Shown here in pieces: positions 1-10,749 of a stretch of DNA of 64,000 bases. This DNA is from Ascochyta rabiei. Lineage: Eukaryota; Ascomycota; Dothideomycetes; Pleosporales; Didymellaceae. How positions within the stretch are numbered: the first letter of the stretch is position 1; every line of letters begins with the position of its first letter. The DNA lies in assembly GCF_004011695.2 (NCBI RefSeq), contig NC_082418.1, forward strand, positions 930,001 through 994,000. Reading direction: 5' to 3'. The translations under genes were made by a program, and so were the position numbers. The notes below the pieces were generated by a model, which did no database searches, was not told the DNA's origin, and saw only the letters and a list, made by a program, of their open reading frames with translations.

Positions 1-527
1 GAGAAAGGCGACTGGGGAATGTAGAGACGTGGTGTGCGCGCCGACTGTGGCCGTGTGAACGGTGATGGAGGTGGGATGGTAATGGTCTGAGTCCTGATCT
101 TGGTTGGCGGAGCAGACATCGGGACCTCGTCTTTCCCGTCCTTCGAATCACTTCGACTGCAACTGCTTGATCTTGAGGTTGCGGGCGAGTCTTTGTCTGC
201 TGGGCCGGATGTGGATGTGAAGGAACCGCTGGAGGTTGATGAGGTGATGGATGTGGGGCGACCTTCGAAGACAAATCTGGTGCTAGTTCCAGTAGACATA
301 GGGCTCATCAAGGCGGGTGACAAAGTTTTGAGGAAGTCCAGGTAGGCTGCCGGCGGGGTGATGGGTGTCTTTAAGCTGTCTTCCCGCTTGATCCAGGCGA
401 AGGTGGGTGTTGTTGCAGACAAGATCATGGGCGACTTGAGCTCAGACGGGTAAGTGGCAGACATCGGCGTCTTCAATGACGACGGCAGAGGTGCCGGTGC
501 CGGCTTCGCATCGGTGGTGGTGGCCAT
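1..527 (-). CDS. Uncharacterised Ser/Pro/Thr-rich protein, 3' end outside the window
   Basis: An ORF opens with an ATG at 527 and stays open to base 1, giving at least 175 residues with no stop, so the gene runs off the left edge. The protein is low in complexity and rich in Ser, Pro and Thr. It holds short repeated Leu-Lys-Thr-Pro / Leu-Lys-Ser-Pro motifs near the N-terminus and a better-ordered stretch, TPPAAYLDFLKTLSP, at about residues 55-70. That stretch looks like a short linear motif in an otherwise disordered protein. Codon use and a continuously open frame support coding. I do not recognise the family and assign no function. The start is the first ATG in frame and is followed by a plausible Ala-Thr-Thr-Thr N-terminus. 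Confidence 0.6.
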   Translation of the reverse strand, partial: MATTTDAKPAPAPLPSSLKTPMSATYPSELKSPMILSATTPTFAWIKREDSLKTPITPPAAYLDFLKTLSPALMSPMSTGTSTRFVFEGRPTSITSSTSSGSFTSTSGPADKDSPATSRSSSCSRSDSKDGKDEVPMSAPPTKIRTQTITIPPPSPFTRPQSARTPRLYIPQSPF

Positions 528-1812
528 GCTGGCGATGTTTGCCGCGTCGTAAACGAAAGACGGTCGCTTCTTGTTGATAGTCCTGCGAGCGAGGGTGGGC
601 TGTGCTGTGCCTTCCACAGTTGAAGTGGACAGGTGAAGACAAAGACAAGGCAAGACGGAAAGGCAGGTACTTTTGTCGCCGGGCAGGTGTATGTTTATTG
701 CGTCGACTAGCCTGACGCGTGTGCTGTGTTGGTGGCCGCTGACTGGGTCCTAGAGAATGGACAGGCTAAGAATAGGCGGGCGCGTAGCAGAGTGCCAGTG
801 TCAGACGGGGGCTAACGAGCGACCGTCTTCTAACAGCCGCCTACTCCTGCGGCGCTGCAAATCAAACGTCGAGCTGTAGGCGCCGGGCTGGCCTGTGCGT
901 TGAGGAACTGCCTCTGCCGTCCAGAGATGCAATTGGCCCGAGGCAATGAACCAAAGCGTGTGACCCGTCTGCGGCCCCTGCAGGTCTGAAGAGCAGAGTG
1001 GTCTTCTGGACCTGTGATTTGCTGCGTGGCTCGCGGAACTGTGATGCAAGCGTCGATGTGCGGGATGGAAATACAACCAAGTTCAATTTAGTTCGGCGGA
1101 GTGAACCTGAGACAAGCGTATGAGATGTTGATGTCTGAGGAAGAAGCGATGGAAGCAAGTACGCTACTAGAGCGAAGTGTTGCCGTGAATAGAATCAAAG
1201 CGAATGTGCTGATGCAGGTGAGCTGTGCAGCTGGTCTTGTGGGATTTTATGTATCGCTTCCAGCCGCTGCATGTCTCTATGCCTGCGTATATCTGTCGCG
1301 CGCTTCCATTTGCTACCGTCTCCACGCCGCCTGGCTGCCGCAAGACCGGCCGTTGAACCACTGCGAGGGCTACCTCTGGTTCGCCCTTGAGCGCGCGCCT
1401 CTCAACGCCAGCGGCACGCCCATGTCAACACACATGCCGTGCGGGAGAAGACTGTCCAAAGCTTCCTTACAGGTTCATGTACCTTGAGCACATCTTCCTT
1501 GAAACCGCAATCTACAGCGCCTACCCTTGCTGTTTGCTGCAAGCATGGTCATCTTGGCCAGACGAAGCGCCATACTTCCTCGTTGCCATGTGCGATACAT
1601 CGTGGCCGTTCCAGGTTCGTTGCACCGCTGGCACTACAAACCTTGCCAACCAATCATGGACTTAGTTGCGTACGACGCGAGCCACGCGTAACAACTTCCC
1701 AGATGCACAGTGTACTCCTGACAGGTATATTGATGCTCGTAGCATAGCTAAGTATAGTGGTCCTTCGAGCCTTCATCGAGACGCCGACCAAGAGGCATCG
1801 CATCCACTCTCC
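528..1812. other. Intergenic, no gene supported
   Basis: Only short overlapping ORFs on both strands, none with a recognisable domain or convincing splice structure. It contains the 5' region of the partial leftmost gene and the 3' flank of the MoCo sulfurase gene. Confidence 0.6.
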
Positions 1813-4357
1813 CTAACCTACAAGGGACAGGAGTCGATTGTCTTGACTAACCTCTTCGTCGCGGTACGGCTGTACGACATCGCCGACCATGATGGTGGGG
1901 TTTTGCTCGAGTGTAGACGAATCTTCTGTAGGAAGATGACATGTATGCTCCCCAAAGTACACGCGGCCGTCGAAACGGCGCGTCTTAGCGAGCGTGGTAA
2001 ACGGCTCCTGGTCCCGCTCGGCGGTTTGCTGATCAATACACACCATCTGACACCTTCGGCAAGCACCCAGCATTTCGAAGTACTGCTGCCCAATCTGGAG
2101 ATAGCGCCAGTCGTCTTCCGCATATGGGTCTTCGAGCCCTGGCGGGTAGTCTGGGTTCTCCGCAACCACTATGTTGGCTCGGAAGACTTCTGCTTGCGCC
2201 GCTTTGCCGCCATCCGCTTTGATCAACTCGTTCAGGCGATTGAGGCTTGATCGCGAGATGGTCAAGATAGGACTCTCATTTGACAGTAGAATTGCTTTGG
2301 ATACGGACGTGCCTGGTGTAACGGGCGTTGCATCCGGGTAAGCGCCGGGTATCCGCATGCTGCGGCCTCTTTGGTATTTCTGTAGATGCGCTTTGGAATG
2401 CCTGGGCGAAGAGCCGCTCCCGTTGCCGGCGGCTGGGAAACGGGCGAGATGACAAGCCACCCCGAGGGCTTGAGAGAAGAAAGCTGACACTTTGCTAGAC
2501 TTGTATGTCTTAGCTTGGACCGAATCTCCACACACTTTGGCGCTGGCGTCTCTGTACATTGCGCTGTCGGCGAACATTCGTGGATCGGCCGAGAGGGGAA
2601 CCGTAATATGATCAACTGCAGTCGTGCCCTTCAGCAGACCTGCTAATCGAACACGTAGCACACCCTCCTCTAAATCGATACTGGGACGAATGAGGGCCAT
2701 CTTTGGGTAGCGCTTCTGGCTTAACGCTGCACCAGTGCCTTGATGGACAAGGCACCACTCACGATCCCAGGCAAGTCCCTCTGGATAAACCTTCCAGGCC
2801 TGCCCTGGCGGTACGCTGAACCCCGCACAACTCTTGATAGGATAGATTGACAGGCTTTCCACGTGCAGGCGACTCGCTGGCAGAACATCGAGGCCACCGC
2901 ATAGAGCTGCCGGCATCGCGCTGGGTGCCTTGTTCTGCACGAAGAACTCGCGCAGAAACGCAACGAACGAGGTCACATCTTTCAGGGTACTCATTGCTCC
3001 CAGGCTGACACGTATCATGCCAGTCGGCTTCCCACGCATGACGTCGTTCTCATTACCACATCGCTGACCAGCGGAAAAGTTCTCATGCATCTCCCACGGA
3101 GCCAACTCGAGCGAAGAAGCAACACCGCCTGGGTTGCAGAGCCCGCCTGTGCGTAGATGAAAGTTCTTAATTGCCGCCAGCTTCTCCACCTCTGCGTTGC
3201 TCACCCAGCCGCCAGTTTCGTTTCGCATATTGAATGCAATAATCGGTCCTTGTGTAGCTGCATTGCTATAGGTAGATGCGGGATCCTTGTATATCTGACA
3301 AGCCTTTTGGCCATTGGCGTGCTGTAGAGACAATAGCTCGTTGTACAAGCTCGTTGCTAGAAAGCTCGTATGATGCGAGACGCGTGCTAACGAGGTGTAC
3401 AGTTCTTTGTGAACAGCCATAGCGGAGTCAAGCGCCATTATGCTGTGAATTGGCAACGTACCGTCCTCCAAACGTTCGTGAAGCGAGTCTGCCTTCTTCG
3501 CGTGCCATTGCTCTTTAAGACACACAACCATCTCGACTGTGCCTCCACCAAAGTAACGGCGCTTGTCAAATGCATGTGCTGATGCTTGCCTGACTATCAG
3601 CGCACCCAAATCGGGGAAACCAAACATTTTGTATAGGCTGAGCACAGTGAAGTCAGGCGCAGCTTCGGCGTCACTCAGGTCGAGTGGCGAGGTGGACACG
3701 AGGGCTGCGGCGTCCAGCAACGTGAAAGTCTTTCCTTTGTTACTTGCGGCGCGGATGTGTTGGGACCATTCTAGCGGCAGTCGACGCCCATTCATATTCG
3801 ACTGGGCGGGATATGCGAACAACCGTGTCCGTCCCTCCTCCTGCGCCGGTCGATGGATCCAATCCACGACTTCTGCATCGGTGGCAAAGCAGCGATGCTC
3901 AGCTGCAGTTTCCCGTATGCCTATGAGGCTTGTATGCGCATCCCTGTGGTATCCGTACCAGAAGCCATCCTCATGATCCCTGAACGCATCCATGACCAGC
4001 TTGATGCCCGCAGTAGCGTTGGCTACAAAAACCACGTCAAACTCCTGCGGGTCCGCGTTGAAGAGCTCCAATAGTCGTAATCGTACATCTTCGATGCGGC
4101 GCGTCGTCAGTTGGGAGGCGTTCGAGGCGGAGTGAGGATTGCCATAGAGGTTCGAGACCATGTCAGTGGAGAAGCGTTCGATGAGCGATTTGGAGTAGAG
4201 GGTGGTGCCGGCATGATCAAGGTATGTTGTGCCTAGTATGCAGTCAATACAGCACCTAAACTGTGGCTGGACAGAACGAACCCTGGAGCATGGGGTATTC
4301 CCTCTCTCGGAGCTCTTCAACAACCTTATCGTACGCGATGTGAGCTGCGTTCTCCAT
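1813..4357 (-). CDS. hxB: Molybdenum cofactor sulfurase (MOCOS, hxB-type)
   Basis: Transfers sulfur to molybdenum cofactor to activate xanthine dehydrogenase and aldehyde oxidase class enzymes; expected to be cytosolic. Exons are 4357-4282 and 4232-1813, giving 831 aa. The 49-nt intron (GTTCGT...CTAG) joins a short conserved N-terminus ending YPMLQ to GTTYLDHAGTTLY, the family's usual opening; reading straight through instead gives an unrelated N-terminus. An NifS-like class V aminotransferase domain fills about residues 25-440, with the PLP lysine in SLYKMFGFPDLG (about K227) and the persulfide cysteine in RTGGLCNPGG. MOSC_N and MOSC domains fill about 460-831, including YPIKSC near the start and CRRCQM near the end. 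Length and order match full-length eukaryotic MOCOS. hxB is the Aspergillus nidulans gene name for this family. Nothing is broken. Confidence 0.93.
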
Positions 4358-4773
4358 TGTGTCGTGTTCTAGTGCATGCTACACTTGTCACCCGTGGTCT
4401 ACAAAGGCAGAGAAGAAAAGGAACAGAGCTCGGCGGAGCCCCATTTGGTCGCAAGCGTGGTGGATGGTTGCGAGAGTGGGGGCGCTCACGGAGGCAAATG
4501 GTGGAGTAGGAGACCCTGAAAACGGTCAGCTCCGAGGTCGTCGCTGCGCAAGGCGGCCAGAGCCGATGCGCTAGTCGTGAGAGATCGCAGCTGTCAGTTG
4601 AATTATGATCCTGCGCTCAAATAGACAACTAGCCGCATGTACAAATGACTACAGACATCCTCACTAGAAACTACAAAGAAAACGCTGATTTGACGAGCGT
4701 CTGGCGTCTGGCGTCAAGAGTCCTATTCTCCAACATCGACCACAAGCTTGCTCACATGCATGTCTACATCAAC
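4358..4773. other. Intergenic gap
   Basis: Upstream region of the MoCo sulfurase gene and 3' flank of the Asp-rich unknown gene. No coding, tRNA or repeat signal seen. Confidence 0.5.
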
Positions 4774-6139
4774 TCAAACACCCTGCTCCACAGCCAATCT
4801 GACATGGACTATCAGCCCGTACACTTGGCCAGTCATGTATGAAGCCTGAATAGCAGCTTTTCTGCTAGACATGTTGATGTGAGCAGTCTGAGTACGCCTC
4901 AGCGGATCCCTGTCCGGCAGGAGGGCAATGTTGACACTACAATCGTTGATATTAGCAACGAATGAGGAAGTTCTGTGGTCACTTACATGTCGAGACGTTG
5001 CTTGCAGAAAAGAAGCTCCAGTTCTTGCACATCTGCGCCGGCCGCCAAATTGGAGACCACAAGGCGCCTGTAAAGCTTCATCTCTTCTTCCTTACGACGA
5101 AAGCCTTCCTCGAGCTCCAGGACACTGTAAACAATATTCTTCAGCGCGTCTTCTGCACGTGCTACTGCAATCTCCTTGTCTTTGCAGGCCTCGTAGCCAT
5201 CCAGACTGGAGCTGTACTGATATGTTGTCCAACCTTGTGCGTGACACGAGTGTTCCAGCTCTAAAGCAATAACGTATGGTATGACCTCTGGGTCGATACG
5301 AGTGTTGAGTCTTCCTATTGTCTCTTCTTGTTCATAGTGACCGGTTGTCTTATCGACGTGAGTGGGGTTGCGAGAAGCCATCTGTAGAGGGATATTGAGT
5401 TCCGACCGCAGGTCCTCAAGCCTCATGCGGAGTACGTTGATATCGTCATCATCATCATCATCATCATCATCGTCGTCACCATCGTCGTCTTCGTTGGTGA
5501 GCGAGCTGACTTCTCGGCGATCAGTTGCTGGCAACGCTGCGAGTTCTGCAAGCATTTGTTGTGGATCGTCATCTGTAGGCCCAACTGCAATCGTAAGTGG
5601 GGGCGATGCTGACTTGTCGAGCTCGACCAGCATTTGTTCAATATCGCCATCACCATCATCATTACTTTGGCTGTCCGACATGTATGCGACATCTCTCAGA
5701 CTTTCCGGTTCACCGAGATCAGCCCTGGCATCGTCTCCAACGTCTGAGGTGCCATATGTGTGCACGGTGGCAGCATGCGCATCGAAGTCTGCGGAACGTT
5801 AGGTAGGCCTGGCAAAGAGTGTGCGTACAAGCGCTCACTTGTTGCTTTTCCAGTTGCGTGCTTTCTTGCGCACAGGTCACTGGCGGTAGCAGCTGTGGCA
5901 TCTAGCTGCGCGGCTGCTGGTGTAGGATGAGTCTGATCCGGCTTGTTGACAGGCACGGCTGGCTCAGAGACAGAGGCTGGACCTGCTGTCGCTGGGGATA
6001 CTCCAGCAGAGCATTGCACCTTCTTGAGCTCCGCATCACGCCGCTGAGATGCTTTAGCAAGCGTGTCCGTGATGCTCGCCAACTGCCTGCTCAAGAGATC
6101 TTTCGATGCGGCCGAGTCGGCTCTTCTCCTGCGATTCAT
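4774..6139 (-). CDS. Uncharacterised protein with poly-Asp tract and coiled-coil-like C-terminal half
   Basis: Three exons fit: 6139-5839, 5788-4987 and 4936-4774, 421 aa. Both introns are 50 nt, with GTGAGC and GTAAGT donors, and phases agree (1, then 2). Stopping at the in-frame TAA after exon 2 would ignore a perfect GTAAGT donor. The N-terminus is Arg-rich (MNRRRR), followed by a helical Ser/Ala/Lys segment. The middle is acidic, with a run of about 12 Asp encoded by a (TCA/TCG)n tract. After it come charged helices (about residues 230-370) containing LRSELNIPLQM and EEGFRRKEEEMKLYRR that look coiled-coil forming. I do not recognise the family; a structural or chromatin role is possible but only a guess. 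Exon 3 is the least certain part. Confidence 0.6.
5444..5492. repeat. Trinucleotide (TCA)n/(TCG)n microsatellite inside a coding exon
   Basis: Tandem TCA/TCG triplets that encode the poly-Asp run of the unknown protein on the minus strand. The unit keeps the frame, so length change would only alter Asp number. Confidence 0.85.
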
Positions 6140-6179
6140 ACTTGTGGGGTTGCTGAAGTCAATTCGGACAATGTTTTGC

Positions 6180-6180
6180 G

Positions 6181-6223
<43 letters not shown>

Positions 6224-6236
6224 CGTCGTCGTCGTT
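6180..6236. repeat. (GTT)n-(GTC)n microsatellite in the 5' leader of the Asp-rich gene
   Basis: About 14 GTT units followed by 4 GTC units, 41-97 bp upstream of the chosen ATG at 6139. Read on the minus strand in one frame it would give a poly-Thr run, but that frame has no supported start, so I treat it as untranslated leader. Confidence 0.85.
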
Positions 6237-6468
6237 TGATGTTGTGAAGTGGTGGAAGCCGCGAGGGCGCAGCAAACGAGCGGTATCCGGTCGGCGGGAC
6301 CCAGAATCGACGATATCAGCATGGCTCAGGAAATAGAACTTAAGACGCGAAGAGATTGGTGCAAAACTGAATTAAACACTGAGGCGGTCTTCTCCATTAC
6401 CACGAGTGTCGCGCATGACCACCCTATACATGCATAATTACTCCCTCTGATGCTGACTGACATCATGC

Positions 6469-7184
6469 TTAATTCTTCTTCTTGCCCGCCGTCTTCTTCT
6501 CCTCCTCCTTCTTCTCAAACTCTTTAATCTCGTTCTCCTCGGCCCTCTTCGCATACCACTGCCCAGCCTGTAGGACCAAGACACCCACCAAGACCAGCGC
6601 CAGGATGGTGTTACTTGCAGCAAAGACTCGCAGTGTGTCCTCGCGGCTGATGTAGTCACCCTCGCCATCATCGGCAACAGCATCCTTCATCTCCGGCGTA
6701 ACGTTTCCGTAGATACCCGCGGTGACGACCCTGAATCCCTTGACAATGTTCGTCAGGTACACCGTGATGCCTGCCATGTAGAGCACCAGACTCGCGCCAT
6801 CAAACAGCATGTTGCTCTCGCTCGCGCGGAAGAGCTTGAGTAGGAAACCGAGGATGCCCGTGCCGATGACCATGTTAAGGATGCGCGAGATGATGGGAGG
6901 CGACGCGTAGAGGAACTTGATGTGGTCTTCGAGGATCTTGAAGTACGCTTCGCGGTCATCGGGCACCGCCCAGAGCGCATTGTAGTCATAGGGCAGAGAG
7001 GCGAAGAGTATACCAAGGAAGAAACATGTCGCTATGCTCTGTCAGTTCTGCTCGCCCTTTCGGTAGTCAAAAGGTGCTTTGGAGAATCGTAGCCTGAGGC
7101 GCACGCATGGATGTGGGGTAGATCTGGAGCCAGTGGGTACATACGTCCAATTACCAAAAACTGCGCAAACGTGTTGCCGGCCAT
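6469..7184 (-). CDS. shr3: SHR3-like ER packaging chaperone for amino-acid permeases
   Basis: An ER membrane protein needed for folding and COPII export of amino-acid permeases in yeast. Exons are 7184-7145 and 7031-6469 (200 aa), separated by a 113-nt intron (GTATGT...ATAG). The splice joins MAGNTFAQFLVIG to PTCFFLGILFASLPYDYNALW, the hallmark N-terminal Shr3 region. Four hydrophobic segments follow: the FFLGILFASLP region, ISRILNMVIGTGILGFLLKLF, the MLFDGASLVLYMAGITVYL region, and ILALVLVGVLVLQAGQWY near the C-terminus. The tail is very Lys/Glu-rich and ends KKKN, which fits a KKXX retrieval signal on a cytosolic C-terminus, as expected for an ER resident. Length is normal for the family. 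Confidence 0.9.
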
Positions 7185-7715
7185 TGTCGCGATCTAAAGC
7201 TGAAAGTTCGGTGTCGCGAAGCTTTGCGCAAGGGTTTAGCGGTGTTCAGTGAGATTGAGAGGTGGTGTTGTGGGATGGAGCTCTGGGCGGGCCGACGGGC
7301 TTATCGGTTGCGGCTCCAAGACTGACTACCAACTAAACACGGTTGGTAACGAACGGGTGACCGGTTCCTATCTGAGAAGGTGGGCGTGAGGACTCGTCCT
7401 CACAATCGAAGCTTCAGTTAAGGACGGAAGATTTAATTCTTAGCTCGTCGAAGCAACAGATTAGCTTTGCATAAGAAGCGAGCTTCAAGACCAAGACCCC
7501 GTAGGCGCGGTGATGTTGAGCTGCATATCGAGTCTTGGCGTATGCTCACGAGGAACAACGGAGAATCCAAGATGGAACAAGTGATATTTGTTACTACCAA
7601 ACAAGCATGCCCATTTACTACAAATCTTGCACCCGATGCTGATGGGTTTGTGAACGCCGTTATGCGCCATAACCAAGAACTCCACTGCCCACCAATACCG
7701 TCACTGTCGCATCAC
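7185..7715. other. Intergenic gap between SHR3 start and MCM7 stop
   Basis: Promoter region of the SHR3 gene (upstream of 7184) and 3' flank of MCM7. A small ORF at 7467-7853 overlaps the MCM7 terminal exon and has no features of a gene. Confidence 0.5.
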
Positions 7716-10400
7716 TCAAAAGTCGTTGTCTGCATCCATGTCTTCGTCTTCGTTACCAGCTTCGATGAAAACAAGGCGAGTGCCTTCGCCAGTCGTTTGC
7801 CAGACCTGTGCACGATGGTTAGCAGTCGCGCTGTGAGTTGGAAGATGATGTGACTTACATCGAGCAAAGAGTATTCGTCGATGGCCTGCTCGAACTGGTC
7901 GGCGGTAAAGCCCTTGGCCAAAACTCGTTCCCTGACCCTGCGAAGATCCAGTTCTCCTCGTGTGCCGTCACCAACAGCCGCAGCTCCACTGGCCTCCATA
8001 GACTTGATGAGGTGGTAGATCTTGCTGCTGGGGGTGTGATCATCCCTGCGGTTCTCGTCGGCGTACAAGCTAGCCTTGCTGACTTCCGTGAGACGCAATG
8101 CCTCGTCAACATCCTCCGAGATGACCTCCTCGGCGAATCGTAGACGGGCCAGAGCTTGTGCAAGACGCAGTACACCAAGCAGGGTACGAGGCGAAGTATG
8201 GGTGAAGGCCTTCTTTGAGTTCTCGTCGCGCTTTTGCTGTTGGCGCATGCGAACATACGCGCCGACCATGTAATCAGAGACCTCCTTGGGCACGGTGGGC
8301 CTGTACGAGCGTGCGCGAGCAACCCACTGGCGGACTTCAGCTGGGCTGAACACAACACCTCCAGCAGGCTCAGGATGAGCGTTGTGCATGTGAACGTAAG
8401 CAACGTGACGCGCAAGCTCCTCATCAGAGTCTCGCGAAGGGGTATCAAGAATAAGGAATAGAACATCGAAACGAGACAAGAGTGCTGCGGGGAGGTTGAT
8501 GTTCTCGACAGGCGAGATGCGAGGGTTGTATCGGCCATACAGAGGGTTGGCGGCGGCGAGAATCGATGTGCGGGCGTTGAGCGTGGTGGTGATGCCAGCC
8601 TTGCTGATCGAGATCGTCTGCTGTTCCATGACTTCGTGAATTGCAGTTCGGTCACTGTCGTCCATCTTGTCAAACTCATCAATACAGCACATGCCATTGT
8701 CCGCCAGGACCAGAGCACCGCCCTCGAGGACCATCTCGTCCGTCACAGGGTCGCGCATGACAGCGGCAGTGAGACCCACGCCACTGCTGCCACGACCTGT
8801 CGTGTAGACACCTCGAGGGGCCACTTTGGTGATGTACTTCAGCAGTTGCGATTTGGCAACACCAGGATCACCCATCAAGCAGACGTTGATATCGCCACGG
8901 ATGCGCATACCGTCCTTGACTTCCTTGGTAACACCACCAATCAGTTGCAAGAGCAAGGCTTTCTTCACGTCGACATGACCAAAGATTTCGGGGGCAATCG
9001 AACGCGAAAGGTATTCGTACAGCTGACCGGTCCTCTCCAGCTCGTTCATCCTCTTCAGTGTTGGCTGGGCAAGGATCATGTCATCGTAAGCCTTCTTGTG
9101 CTGCATCACGAACTGCGCCTCCAGATAGGTATCTGTAAGCAGCCCAGCGCGAATTGCCTTGAAGCCGGTGTACGGTGTAGGAAGGAAGATACCCGCAACG
9201 TCGACAACGTCACCGGGATTGATCTTGCGCACCAGAGCGCCGTGGCAGTGGATTGTCAGCTGTCGAGGGATGTGACCAACAGGCACCTGATCAGCCATCT
9301 CCTGGATCTTGACTTCCTGGAAGGGGAGGAATTTGGAGGCGCGAGTAGACAGGAAAAGCTGGCCCTTGGTCTTGTTGTTCTTGCAGTCTTCTGAAGGGCA
9401 CTCGACGAGCGGAGTGAACTGTTTTGTGCTGACAGGCTGGAAAACCTCGCTTCCGCAACGATCGCAGGAGTAGGCATTGACCAGCACGGCTGGCTTTACG
9501 TCCGAGACCCTGGTCGCGATTCCACGGACGGTGATGAGGTGGCCGAGGTGCTCTCCCTTGACGTTGCGGACGGCAAGAGCCTTGATGGGCCGCTGGCTGC
9601 TGGAGCCAGATGCTATCCTGGGTGCAAAGTTGAGCGTGTATCGTCGAGTCAAGGCTGCGGGGAAGATGGACTCTGGTGCAGCCTGGGTGGTGTCCTCGAC
9701 CCCCTGCAGCTCTTGTATTCTCTCATTGCGTTTCGATCGCTGTGTCATGATCACGTCCAGGACATCGTCCTTGAAGCTGTCTCGCATTAGCATTGCCGCG
9801 TTGCGCTTGGGCGGATCGAAGAAGGCTGTACTTGATGTCTCTTGTCGGTGGTGGCAGGCATTTGTCTACTGCGCGAGAGAGAATCTCGAGGTAGTGGTGT
9901 GCATTGCGCTCGATTGACTCGACTAGCCTGTAGTTGTTGTCTTCATCCATGGCGGCCATCTCGTACTGTTGTGGTGCGTTAGCTCTGCGCTCGTGCTCCC
10001 ATAATGCCCGGTACGTACTGCCTCGATGTCGTTCAGGTCAATCAGAATGTCGCTGCGCACGCGGTTCGCTACGTCCTGCAGGATGTCCATGTACTTGAAC
10101 TTGGATGGGCGGTTGCGTTGCGGGCCGGGCGCTGGGTCGTCCGACTGGTCAACCATGTCATACTCGTCGTCGTTGGCATTGCCCTTGGCGTTGGCGTTGG
10201 CGTTGGCGTTGGCGCCGAGGGTCAGGCTCTCCAGCTGCTCTTCCGCCTCGGTCGACGAGGACTTGAAGTGCTTGAGGAAGTCAACAAAGGCAGCTGCGGT
10301 TGTTTGTGCTTAGCCAGGGTCCTGCTGTGTTTTGCGCCCGTGTTTACCCACCTTCCTGCTCCTCGTAGTTGACCAGCGCCTTCTCGGTAAGAAGCGCCAT
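7716..10400 (-). CDS. mcm7: MCM7, DNA replication licensing helicase subunit
   Basis: Subunit of the MCM2-7 replicative helicase, nuclear. Five exons: 10400-10352, 10293-10019, 9965-9832, 9776-7859 and 7805-7716, total 821 aa with consistent phases. Introns are 53-58 nt. The third has branch TGCTAATGC and restores [18 protein letters not shown]. Motifs seen: zinc finger CDRCG...CPSEDC, Walker [12 protein letters not shown], Walker B CIDEFDKM, sensor region ILAAANP, arginine finger LLSRFDVLF, and a C-terminal winged-helix-like region. The last exon supplies the acidic tail ([11 protein letters not shown]), which the unspliced reading would lose. A short Ala-Asn repeat (about residues 49-56), encoded by (GCCAAC)n, is an oddity in the N-terminal linker. 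It shares a 349-bp divergent promoter region with PEX1. Confidence 0.96.
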
Positions 10401-10749
10401 TGCGTCTCGGGCTGTTTAGGGGGAGGGAGACGTCGAGTGCGGGCAGACAGCCGTATGGAGGATCGAGCGGTGCGGCGCGGAGGGGGTGGAGGGGGTGGAG
10501 GGGGTGGAGACAAGAATTTGGGAGTCGCGTTGCTACACGCCAGCGCGTCGCGTAGGAACAGCCCGCCCCACCGGACTGTGATTGGCCGGCGTGTGCCAGC
10601 AGCGGCCGCCTTCATCGGCGCTGACGAACCTCGGCAGCTCGAGGTCGAGGTCGAGGTCGAGGTCGAGGTCGAGGTCGGCGCTGGTCCACCACCGCGCACT
10701 CGGCACCACGCACGACACATCCCCCACCGCTCACCGCGCACCGCGCACC
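10401..10749. promoter_or_regulatory. Shared divergent promoter region of MCM7 and PEX1
   Basis: Only 349 bp separate the two start codons. The region is GC-rich and contains three copies of a GGGGGTGGA-type 9-mer (about 10480-10511) and six GAGGTC hexamers (10641-10676). I see no TATA box. Assignment as promoter follows from position alone. Confidence 0.55.
10641..10676. repeat. (GAGGTC)6 hexanucleotide repeat
   Basis: Six perfect tandem GAGGTC units, 74-109 bp upstream of the PEX1 start codon. It lies in non-coding DNA between two divergent housekeeping genes. Confidence 0.9.

Noticed and set aside
1101..1747. Overlapping plus-strand ORFs left of the MoCo sulfurase gene
   Set aside because: No domain, no splice logic, and poor codon character in each.
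10582..10749. Upstream extension of PEX1 from 10582
   Set aside because: It translates the GAGGTC repeat into an Arg-Ser run; the PEX1 N-terminal domain begins after the ATG at 10750.
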